DNA of 5,470 nt, from NCBI GenBank assembly GCA_023437745.1, contig JAEZFI010000328.1, forward strand, positions 1 to 5,470, given 5' to 3'. Shown piece by piece: positions 1 to 5,408 of this stretch (positions are counted from its first letter, which is position 1; each line of letters begins with the position of its first letter). Both the position numbers and the translations under genes were made by a program. The stretch comes from Actinomycetes bacterium. GTDB lineage: Bacteria > Actinomycetota > Acidimicrobiia > Acidimicrobiales > Microtrichaceae. Below the pieces are notes generated by a model. It did no database searches. It was not told where the DNA came from and was given only the letters and a program-made list of their open reading frames with translations.

Positions 1-19
1 TTCTGGCGCGTCTCACGAC

Positions 20-29
20 ACAGAACGGG
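20..29 (+). repeat. Left copy of a 10-bp inverted repeat at the window edges
   Basis: ACAGAACGGG here is repeated exactly, in inverted orientation, at 5459-5468. The copies flank the seven-gene block, just past the trpF stop and ahead of the first gene. It may be chance or a shared short site. There is no transposase and no target duplication visible, so I do not call it an insertion element. Confidence 0.3.
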
Positions 30-36
30 AGAGGGG

Positions 37-729
37 TCAGCCCTCCTCGGCCCACGCCACGTCGTCGACGTGGTCGTCCTCGGCGAGCTGGTCGTAGGGA
101 TCGGCGTCCTCGGCCTCCTCGGTCGCGGCCGCCGGGCGGTGCGCGGCCCGGATGAAGTCCCGCACCTTCAGCACGTCCTTGCGACCCGGTTCCCGCTCCA
201 CGCCGGTGGACACGTCGACGCCCCATGGCCGCACCGCCGCCACGGCGGCCGCCACGTTGTCCGGGCGCAGGCCCCCCGCCAGGATCAGCCGCCGCCCGGC
301 GGGCACCGCCTCCACCAAGGACCAGTCGAAGACCTCCCCCGAGCCGGGGTTGACCCCGTCGAGGAGCAGCACGTCGGCCTCGTACTCGTCGAACCGTGCG
401 ACGGACGGCGAGCCCGCGGCCATGGCCACGATCAGCGCCTGCACCTTGGGCCGGATGATCTTGGCGTCCGACGGCGTCTCGTGACCGTGGAGCTGGGCGC
501 CCTGGAGCCCGGCCTCGAGCACCATGTCGACGACCTGATCGGGGGCCTGGTCGCGGAACACGCCGACGGTGAGGATCTCGCGCGGGAGCTGCCGGGTGAT
601 CTCGCGCACGACGCCGGGGCTGACCTGACGGGGCGACGGCGCCATCACGAAGCCCACCGCGTCCGCCCCCATCGCCACGGCGGCCAGCGCGTCGGTGGCG
701 TTCGTGATGCCACAGATCTTCACCCACAT
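37..729 (-). CDS. trpF: Phosphoribosylanthranilate isomerase with an acidic C-terminal tail
   Basis: This cytosolic enzyme isomerises N-(5'-phosphoribosyl)anthranilate to CdRP, the step before TrpC. The 230-residue product begins MWVKICGITN. Visible family motifs are KICGIT (4-9) with catalytic Cys6, QLHG (79-82), LLLDG (121-125) with the general-acid Asp124, NPGSGEVFDW (127-136), LAGGLRPDNV (150-159) and the phosphate-binding region GVDVSTGVEREPG (170-182). The ATG at 729 is chosen because the protein starts at the first beta strand of the barrel and a GGAGGAG Shine-Dalgarno sits 8 nt upstream; a frame extension to 771 adds residues unlike the family. The family usually ends near residue 200. 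Here about 30 extra residues follow, with 13 Asp/Glu among the last 27, of unknown role. It is the last gene of the block, 69 bp after trpC. The presence of a separate trpF suggests that HisA is not the dual-function PriA. Identity is secure; only the tail is odd. Confidence 0.96.
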   Translation of the reverse strand: MWVKICGITNATDALAAVAMGADAVGFVMAPSPRQVSPGVVREITRQLPREILTVGVFRDQAPDQVVDMVLEAGLQGAQLHGHETPSDAKIIRPKVQALIVAMAAGSPSVARFDEYEADVLLLDGVNPGSGEVFDWSLVEAVPAGRRLILAGGLRPDNVAAAVAAVRPWGVDVSTGVEREPGRKDVLKVRDFIRAAHRPAAATEEAEDADPYDQLAEDDHVDDVAWAEEG

Positions 730-737
730 GTCCTGGC

Positions 738-744
738 CTCCTCC
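738..744 (-). promoter_or_regulatory. Strong Shine-Dalgarno of trpF
   Basis: On the minus strand this reads GGAGGAG, 8 nt before the ATG at 729. It is the best ribosome-binding site in the window and fixes the trpF start. It suggests that trpF is translated independently rather than by coupling to trpC. Confidence 0.85.
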
Positions 745-747
745 GTG

Positions 748-764
748 ACCGGCCCACGGCCGGT
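748..764 (-). other. Intercistronic hairpin between trpC and trpF
   Basis: A perfect 7-bp inverted repeat (ACCGGCC / GGCCGGT) with a 3-nt loop lies in the 69-bp trpC-trpF gap, 3 nt upstream of the trpF Shine-Dalgarno. The transcript stem would be almost all G-C pairs and stable. No U-run follows, so it does not look like a normal intrinsic terminator. It could stabilise or punctuate the message between the two genes, or be a chance palindrome in GC-rich DNA. The repeat is seen directly; a role is inference. Confidence 0.45.
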
Positions 765-798
765 GGTCCACCGCTCCGCGCCGTCGCGCCAGCTCAAC

Positions 799-1608
799 CT
801 ACCGGCGAGGCACCCGCAGGTCCGCGACGGCAGCACGTCGATCGGCCGCCGTCACCAGGTGCTCGCCCACCAGCACGGCGTGGTAGCCGGCTCCGGCGAG
901 CGCCTCGGCGTCCGAGCGACCGCGCACCCCGGATTCGGCGACCTTGACGACACCGTCCGGGATGGCGGCGGCGACCCGCACGGCCCGCTCCTGGTCCACC
1001 TCGAAGGTCACCAGGTCCCGCTGGTTCACGCCGATCAGCGGGGCGCCTGCGTGGTCGAGCGCACGCTGCACCTCGGCCTCGTCGTGGGTCTCGACCAGCA
1101 CGTCGAGGCCGAGCTCGACGGCGCGGCCGTGCAGCTCGGCCAGCTCCCCGTCGCTGAGCGCCGCCACGATCAGCAGCACGGCGTCGGCACCCATCAGGCG
1201 GGCGTCGGCCACGTCGTTGACCCCGACCGTGAAGTCCTTCCGGATCACCGGCACGTCGACGGCGCCGCGGGCGGCGGCGAGGTCCTCGGGGGACCCGCCG
1301 AAGTGCGGAGCGTCGGTCAGCACGGACAGCGCCGAGGCGCCACCGTCCACGTAGGCGCGAGCGAGCTCGGCGGGGTCGAGGTCCGGGGCGAGCGCACCCT
1401 TCGACGGCGAGCGCCGCTTCACCTCGCTGATCACGGCGAGGCGGTCGCCCGCCACCAGCGCCTGTCGGAACCCTCGGGCGGGCGGCAGGTCGGCGCAGCG
1501 CCCGGCGAGCTCCGCGAAGGTCCGTCCGTCGGCACGCGATCGCTCCCGGTGGTGGTCGAGGATCCGGTCGAGGTAGGTGCCGCGGGTCACCGGCGCATCA
1601 TGGCGCAT
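799..1608 (-). CDS. trpC: Indole-3-glycerol-phosphate synthase
   Basis: The enzyme closes the indole ring, turning CdRP into indole-3-glycerol phosphate for tryptophan synthase. From the ATG at 1608 the product is 269 residues, normal for a monofunctional (beta/alpha)8 barrel. Conserved blocks are ISEVKRRSPSKG (60-71, with Glu62 and Lys64), ALSVLTDAPHFGGS (93-106), VIRKDF (121-126, catalytic Lys124), VETHDE (172-177, Glu173), GVNQRDL (193-199, Asn195), VAESGV (223-228, Glu225 and Ser226) and the phosphate-binding GYHAVLVGEHL (241-251). The start is not certain. ATG 1608 overlaps the end of the J-protein gene by 11 bp, while GTG 1590 would give a protein six residues shorter starting just before TYLDRIL; neither has a strong Shine-Dalgarno. 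The open frame continues to 1704, but that extension runs through the J-protein membrane segment in another frame and looks unlike TrpC. The overlap implies coupled translation. Confidence 0.96.
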   Translation of the reverse strand: MRHDAPVTRGTYLDRILDHHRERSRADGRTFAELAGRCADLPPARGFRQALVAGDRLAVISEVKRRSPSKGALAPDLDPAELARAYVDGGASALSVLTDAPHFGGSPEDLAAARGAVDVPVIRKDFTVGVNDVADARLMGADAVLLIVAALSDGELAELHGRAVELGLDVLVETHDEAEVQRALDHAGAPLIGVNQRDLVTFEVDQERAVRVAAAIPDGVVKVAESGVRGRSDAEALAGAGYHAVLVGEHLVTAADRRAAVADLRVPRR

Positions 1609-2185
1609 CGGGTCGGTCCCGCCGGAGTCGGTGCTCGCCCTCGAGCCGGGCGGCCTTCGCCATCGCGAGGACCGGCAGCAGCAGGAAGCCCACCACCGTG
1701 GCACCCAGCAGGGCCACCGCCGCCACCAGCAGCGCGTTCGACGTCACGAACATCCAGGCGAAGAACGTGGCGACGCAGGCGGCGCCGGTGACCAGCGGGA
1801 TCGCGAGCACCGAGCGGGTGGGGGCCGACCGGGGGTCGCCCTCGTCGGGCTCGTAGCGCCAGTCCTCGTCCTCGTCCCCGTCGTCGCTGTCGTCGAACGG
1901 CACGAAGGTCTCGGCGGCGAAGGGTCGCACGTAGCTGCGCCCGTCCCCGACGGCATCCGGGTCCCGGCCCAGCGTCCGGTCGTAGGCGGCGCGCGCCTCC
2001 GGCGTGCCGAGCACCGCCCACGCGGCGTTCACGTCGCGCATCGCCTCCTCGGCGGCCGCCCGGTCGGCCGGCGTCCGGGTGCTCTGGTTGTCGGGGTGCA
2101 GGCGCCGGGCAAGGATCTTGTACGCCTCACGCACGGCCTCCGGTGGCGCATCCACCGGCAGGCCCAGCGTGTCGTAGTGGCTCAC
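1598..2185 (-). CDS. J-domain (DnaJ-like) protein with two C-terminal membrane segments
   Basis: The 195-residue product starts at a GTG inside a GTGA overlap with the ygfZ-like gene. Residues 2-70 form a J domain: HYDTLGLP at the start, a helix with REAYKILARRLHPD carrying the HPD motif (30-32), and NAAWAVLGTPEARAAYD closing it. J domains stimulate the ATPase of an Hsp70 (DnaK). No glycine/phenylalanine linker, zinc-finger cysteines or substrate-binding C-terminal domains of true DnaJ are present, so it is a type III (class C) J protein. A very acidic linker follows (98-117, 13 of 20 Asp/Glu). Two hydrophobic segments (about 125-147 and 150-174) come next, separated by a very short turn, and then a basic tail (KAARLEGEHRLRRDR). 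This predicts a membrane hairpin with both ends cytoplasmic. Its place between trpE and trpC is where many actinobacteria carry a small Trp-cluster membrane protein; whether the two are related in role is unknown. The partner and the client are unknown. Confidence 0.87.
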   Translation of the reverse strand: MSHYDTLGLPVDAPPEAVREAYKILARRLHPDNQSTRTPADRAAAEEAMRDVNAAWAVLGTPEARAAYDRTLGRDPDAVGDGRSYVRPFAAETFVPFDDSDDGDEDEDWRYEPDEGDPRSAPTRSVLAIPLVTGAACVATFFAWMFVTSNALLVAAVALLGATVVGFLLLPVLAMAKAARLEGEHRLRRDRPDAP

Positions 2186-3093
2186 CCCGGCGACGCCACG
2201 ACGGCGGCCACGGAGCCGCCGTCCCAGGAGATCGTCACCGACTCGCCGGGCTCCACGCTGCGGTGCAGCATGGCCAGCGCCACCGGTCCCGGGGCGAACC
2301 TCGACGCGGCGACGCTGCCCAGGGACCCGACGACCTTGGCGTCGTCACTCGTGCCGGCCGGGCCGAGGCGCACCTCCGCGCCGGTCGGCGGCGTGGGGCT
2401 CCCCGGCGGGACGTCGAGGCGACGCAGCCGGTGCGGGGTGTTCGACCCCCGGCTGTCGACCCGTGCCACCAGCTCCTGGCCGGTGTAGCAGCCCTTCGTG
2501 AAGCTGACGGAGGCATCGATCAGCCACTGGCCGGCCTCCGCCGGGATCGTGTCCTCGCCGATGTCGACGCCGAGCGCCGGAACCCCGGCGAGCACCCTCA
2601 ACGTCTCCAGCTCCTCGGAACCGATCCGCTCGAGGCCCGGCAGGACGTCCGCCGAGAGGTGCGGGCCGACGAAGTCGAGGCCGTCCATCCCGGGCCACTC
2701 CGCGTCGGCCACGACCGTGGCCGCCGTCGGGTACGGCACGTCGTTCGAACCCGGACCGCGGACCGAGACGCAGGGCCAGTTGTCGGCCTGCAGCTCCACG
2801 GCGACGCGGATCATGAAGCGACGGAGTCGGGCCTCGACCCCCGGGCCCCACCCCTCGTCCACGTCGAGGAGCACCTCGGCGTCGTCCACCCGGGACACCC
2901 GCAGCCACGCGGACACCTTCCCCTGGGGTTGCAGCAGGAGCGACCACCCCGACGTGCGCGGCTCGAGGCCGGCGACGTCGGCCGAGAGCTGGCCCTGGAG
3001 GAAGTTCACGGCGTCGGCGCCCCGCACCCACAGGACGTCGCGCCGGGTCTCGGCCACGACCGGACCGGCGAGCTCCGGGATCCCCGCCGTCAC
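2182..3093 (-). CDS. ygfZ: YgfZ/GcvT-like folate-binding protein (Fe-S assembly factor family)
   Basis: This 303-residue protein belongs to the YgfZ/GcvT family, whose members bind tetrahydrofolate and help maintain certain iron-sulfur enzymes. The diagnostic motif KGCYTGQELVAR is at 200-211, with the conserved Cys202. Other family features are LWVRGADAVNFLQGQLSADV (21-40), the LLLQPQGKVSAWLRV stretch (52-66) and a C-terminal barrel-like region rich in beta strands. It is not GcvT proper: that enzyme is usually longer (about 360 residues) and lacks the KGCYxGQE signature. The start is GTG at 3093, within a GTGA overlap with the trpE stop. It is supported by a GGAGG 7 nt upstream and by the first residues matching the family's N-terminus; the open frame to 3756 only shadows trpE. 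A second GTGA overlap joins its stop to the J-protein gene. It has no known step in Trp synthesis, so co-expression is the likely link. Confidence 0.92.
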   Translation of the reverse strand: MTAGIPELAGPVVAETRRDVLWVRGADAVNFLQGQLSADVAGLEPRTSGWSLLLQPQGKVSAWLRVSRVDDAEVLLDVDEGWGPGVEARLRRFMIRVAVELQADNWPCVSVRGPGSNDVPYPTAATVVADAEWPGMDGLDFVGPHLSADVLPGLERIGSEELETLRVLAGVPALGVDIGEDTIPAEAGQWLIDASVSFTKGCYTGQELVARVDSRGSNTPHRLRRLDVPPGSPTPPTGAEVRLGPAGTSDDAKVVGSLGSVAASRFAPGPVALAMLHRSVEPGESVTISWDGGSVAAVVASPG

Positions 3094-4640
3094 GCCGGGG
3101 CCTCCGCGGCCGTGCGCTGCGCGCACATCCGCTCGGCGGGACGCACGGCGGACAGCAGCGCCTTGGCCTTGTTCCGGCACTCGAGCCCCTCGTCGGCGGG
3201 GTCGGAGTCGGCGACGATGCCGGCACCGGCCTGCACGCTCGCCCGCAGCGGGGTGCCCGTCCACCGGTCGCCGTCGATGATCATCGTGCGGATGGCGATG
3301 GCCGTGTCGATCGAGCCCGAGAAGTCGAGGTAGCCGACCACACCGGCGTAGGGGCCGCGCTTGGTGGGCTCGAGCGCGTCGATGATCTCCATCGCCCGGA
3401 CCTTGGGCGCCCCCGACACCGTGCCGGCGGGAAGCGTCGCCCGCAGCACGTCGATCGGCGTCTGGCCCTCGGCCAGCTCGCCCGACACCTGCGAGGTGAG
3501 GTGCATCACGTGGCTGTACCGCTCGAGCGTGATCAGCTCGTCCACCTGCTCGGTGCCGAACTTCACGACCCGCCCCACGTCGTTGCGGGCGAGGTCGACG
3601 AGCATGATGTGCTCGGCCCGCTCCTTCGGGTGCTCGAGGAGCTCGGCGGCCAGCCGGCGGTCGGCCTCGTCCGTGGCGCCCCGCTTGCGCGTGCCGGCGA
3701 TCGGCCGGGAGATGACCCGGCCGTCGAGCAGCTGCACCATCGGCTCCGGTGAGCACCCCACGAGGCTGAGCCCCTCCTCACGCACGAAGAACATGTACGG
3801 ACTGGGGTTCACCTGGCGGAGCACCCGGTAGACGTCGAACGGGTCGGCGTCGAGGTCGAAGTCGAAGCGCTGGGAGAGCACGACCTGGAAGATGTCGCCC
3901 GCCAGGATGTGCTCCTTGGCGACCTCGACCGCTCGCGTCCACTCGGTCTCGCTCACGGTCGACCGGACGTCGGGCAGCTCGTCCCCGGCGGGCGGGTCGA
4001 CCATCGGCTCGTCGATGGGCGTGGCACCCGCCGCCGCCATGGCGTCGATCGCGTCGAGTGCTTCGTCGTAGAGGGCGTCGAGGACCGAGTCGTCCGCCGC
4101 CGTGTCGCCGCTCAGCGGCGGGACGAAGGTGTTGGCGATGAGGTGCGCCCGCTGGGACCAGTGGTCGATCGCGACGAGCTCCCCGATCACGGACAGCACC
4201 GCGTCGGGCCACGACCGGTCGTCGGCGGGCACGTCGGGCAGGCGCTCCACCTCGCGCACGACGTCGTACCCCAGGTAGCCGACGAGTCCCGAGTGGAGCG
4301 GCAGGTCGTCCTCGGGTGCCGACGAGCACACCGCGAGCAGCGACTCCACGGCGTCGAGGATCCCCGAGTCCTCGGTGAGCGCGATGGGCAGCCGCCCCTC
4401 GACCGTCAGGCGCCCGTTCGCCGAGGTGATCCGGGCGCGCGGGTTGCGGCCCACGAAGCTCCAGCGGCTCCAGCGACCGCCGTGGTCGACGGACTCGAGG
4501 AGGAAACCGGGCCCGTCGCCGCACAGGCGCCCGAACACGGCGACCGGGGTGACCTGGTCCGCGAGCAGGGTGCGGCGGACGGGGACGACGGAGCTGGTCC
4601 TGGCTCGCTCCCGGTAGGCCTCGCGGGTCAGGTTCAGCAC
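3090..4640 (-). CDS. trpE: Anthranilate synthase component I
   Basis: TrpE makes anthranilate from chorismate using ammonia from a TrpG glutaminase subunit, which is not encoded here. The 516 residues match the normal length of a stand-alone TrpE with no fused TrpG. The N-terminal region carries FLLES (46-50), the motif tied to feedback inhibition by tryptophan, and NPSPYMFF (278-285), also near the inhibitor pocket. The chorismate-binding domain includes GCSPEP (295-300), RPIAGTRKRG (312-321), EHIMLVDLARNDVGRV (343-358), GTVSGAPKVRAMEII (406-420) and QAGAGIVADSDP (470-481). These features favour TrpE over PabB or an isochorismate synthase. The start is GTG at 4640, one base after the hisI stop, with only a weak upstream GGCGGT, so translation is probably coupled to hisI. 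Its stop overlaps the ygfZ-like start in GTGA. An intact LLES motif suggests that feedback control is retained. Confidence 0.97.
   Translation of the reverse strand: MLNLTREAYRERARTSSVVPVRRTLLADQVTPVAVFGRLCGDGPGFLLESVDHGGRWSRWSFVGRNPRARITSANGRLTVEGRLPIALTEDSGILDAVESLLAVCSSAPEDDLPLHSGLVGYLGYDVVREVERLPDVPADDRSWPDAVLSVIGELVAIDHWSQRAHLIANTFVPPLSGDTAADDSVLDALYDEALDAIDAMAAAGATPIDEPMVDPPAGDELPDVRSTVSETEWTRAVEVAKEHILAGDIFQVVLSQRFDFDLDADPFDVYRVLRQVNPSPYMFFVREEGLSLVGCSPEPMVQLLDGRVISRPIAGTRKRGATDEADRRLAAELLEHPKERAEHIMLVDLARNDVGRVVKFGTEQVDELITLERYSHVMHLTSQVSGELAEGQTPIDVLRATLPAGTVSGAPKVRAMEIIDALEPTKRGPYAGVVGYLDFSGSIDTAIAIRTMIIDGDRWTGTPLRASVQAGAGIVADSDPADEGLECRNKAKALLSAVRPAERMCAQRTAAEAPA
3101..3105 (-). 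promoter_or_regulatory. Shine-Dalgarno of the ygfZ-like gene inside trpE
   Basis: On the minus strand this is GGAGG, 7 nt before the GTG at 3093, embedded in the last codons of trpE. It decides the ygfZ-like start and allows re-initiation by ribosomes finishing trpE. Confidence 0.7.
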
Positions 4641-4641
4641 G

Positions 4642-5022
4642 TCAGACCGCCGGCGACGTGGACCCGTCGAAGGCCCGGAAGAAGCAGGAGTAGGCGCCGG
4701 TGTGACAGGCCCCCTTGCCCTCCTGCTCGACGAGGAACAGCAGCGTGTCGCCGTCGCAGTCGTAGTACGCCTCGCGGATGAACTGCCGGTCGCCCGAGGT
4801 GTCGCCCTTGCGCCACACCTCCTGCCGGCTCCGCGACCAGAACACCGTGCGGCCCTGCTCCAGGCTCATGGCGAGGGTCTCGGCGTTCATCCACGCCATC
4901 ATCAGCACGGCGCGGGTCTCGACGTCCTGCACGATGGCTGCGACCAGCCCGTCGTCGTTGTAGGTCACCGCGTCCAGGGCCTCGGATGCGGCGGTGATGG
5001 GGGTGGTGGTCGGGGCGGTCAT
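4642..5022 (-). CDS. hisI: Phosphoribosyl-AMP cyclohydrolase
   Basis: This is the histidine-pathway enzyme that opens the adenine ring of phosphoribosyl-AMP to give ProFAR. The product has 126 residues, the length of a monofunctional HisI without the HisE pyrophosphatase domain found in enteric fusions. Family motifs are LMMAWMNAETL (40-50), FWSRSRQEVWRKGDTSGD (61-78), the metal site DCDGD (88-92, Cys89) and CHTGAYSCFF (106-115, Cys106 and Cys113). The cysteines correspond to the zinc ligands of the family. The first 20 or so residues are Ala/Thr-rich and poorly conserved. The start at 5022 is supported by GGAGA about 8 nt upstream, next to the end of the GroES-like gene; an ATG at 5030 is out of frame. 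hisI followed by trpE is a common actinobacterial arrangement linking the two PRPP-consuming pathways. Confidence 0.96.
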   Translation of the reverse strand: MTAPTTTPITAASEALDAVTYNDDGLVAAIVQDVETRAVLMMAWMNAETLAMSLEQGRTVFWSRSRQEVWRKGDTSGDRQFIREAYYDCDGDTLLFLVEQEGKGACHTGAYSCFFRAFDGSTSPAV

Positions 5023-5030
5023 CTGGACAT

Positions 5031-5035
5031 TCTCC
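5031..5035 (-). promoter_or_regulatory. Shine-Dalgarno of hisI
   Basis: On the minus strand this is GGAGA, 8 nt before the ATG at 5022, within the 14-bp gap after the GroES-like stop. It supports the hisI start chosen here. Confidence 0.6.
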
Positions 5036-5036
5036 G

Positions 5037-5408
5037 TCAGAGGTAGAGGCCGGTGCTGCCGGATTCCAGGCGGTCGGCGGCCACCGCGTGCACGTCGCGC
5101 TCGCGGAGCAGGATGTACGTCTCGCCCTGCACCTCGACCTCGTGGAGCTCGTCGGGGCTGAACAGGACCTGATCCCCCACCTCCACGTTGCGGACGTTGG
5201 GGCCGGCGGCGCGCACCTCGGCCCAGGCCAGGCGCTTGCCGAGCTGCGCCGTGGCGGGGATGAGGATGCCCCCGGTGCTGCGACGCTCGCCGTCGGCGCT
5301 CTCGAGGTGGACCAGCAGGCGGTCCTGCAGCATCTTGATGGGCAGCTTGTCGGCGCGGCCCATGTTGACGCGGCGGTCGGTCTCGGGCGTGGGGTTCTCG
5401 TCGCTCAT
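5037..5408 (-). CDS. Divergent GroES (Cpn10)-like protein
   Basis: The 123-residue product resembles the GroES co-chaperonin. LPIKMLQDRLLVHLE (22-36) matches the first strands, RRSTGGILIP (42-51) matches the mobile loop with its GGI(L/V) contact motif for GroEL, and EVGDQVLF (76-83) matches the conserved VGD.V.F turn. The end, YILLRERDVHAVA (98-110), matches the last core strands. It differs from standard GroES in having a polar 15-20-residue N-terminal extension, a compressed middle, and a C-terminal tail ending in GLYL. No groEL lies beside it, so it may be a second GroES-like protein with a special role. The ATG at 5408 has no Shine-Dalgarno (GGGGCTCCCCCT precedes it). ATG 5363 (residue 16) is a possible alternative but also lacks one. 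The family call is good; a true co-chaperonin function is not shown. Confidence 0.82.
   Translation of the reverse strand: MSDENPTPETDRRVNMGRADKLPIKMLQDRLLVHLESADGERRSTGGILIPATAQLGKRLAWAEVRAAGPNVRNVEVGDQVLFSPDELHEVEVQGETYILLRERDVHAVAADRLESGSTGLYL

Noticed and set aside
748..764. Intrinsic terminator between trpC and trpF
   Set aside because: The stem is good but no U-run follows on the transcribed strand, and trpF continues in the same direction only 18 nt later.
730..771. N-terminal extension of trpF by 14 codons
   Set aside because: It spans the hairpin and the strong Shine-Dalgarno, and would precede the conserved first barrel strand.
1609..1704. N-terminal extension of trpC by 32 codons
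   Set aside because: It overlaps the J-protein membrane region and its Trp/Cys/Arg-rich sequence does not resemble TrpC.
70..1791. 573-codon open frame on the plus strand
   Set aside because: It runs antisense to trpF and trpC, is rich in His/Arg/Gly/Pro low-complexity sequence and matches no family. It is a by-product of high third-position GC.
2143..3333. 396-codon plus-strand open frame, with other plus-strand frames over ygfZ and trpE
   Set aside because: These are antisense to confidently identified genes, have shadow composition and no recognisable motif.
3094..3756. N-terminal extension of the ygfZ-like frame by 221 codons
   Set aside because: It lies wholly within trpE in another frame and has Arg/Ala/Gly-rich shadow composition. 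GTG 3093 with its Shine-Dalgarno fits the family.
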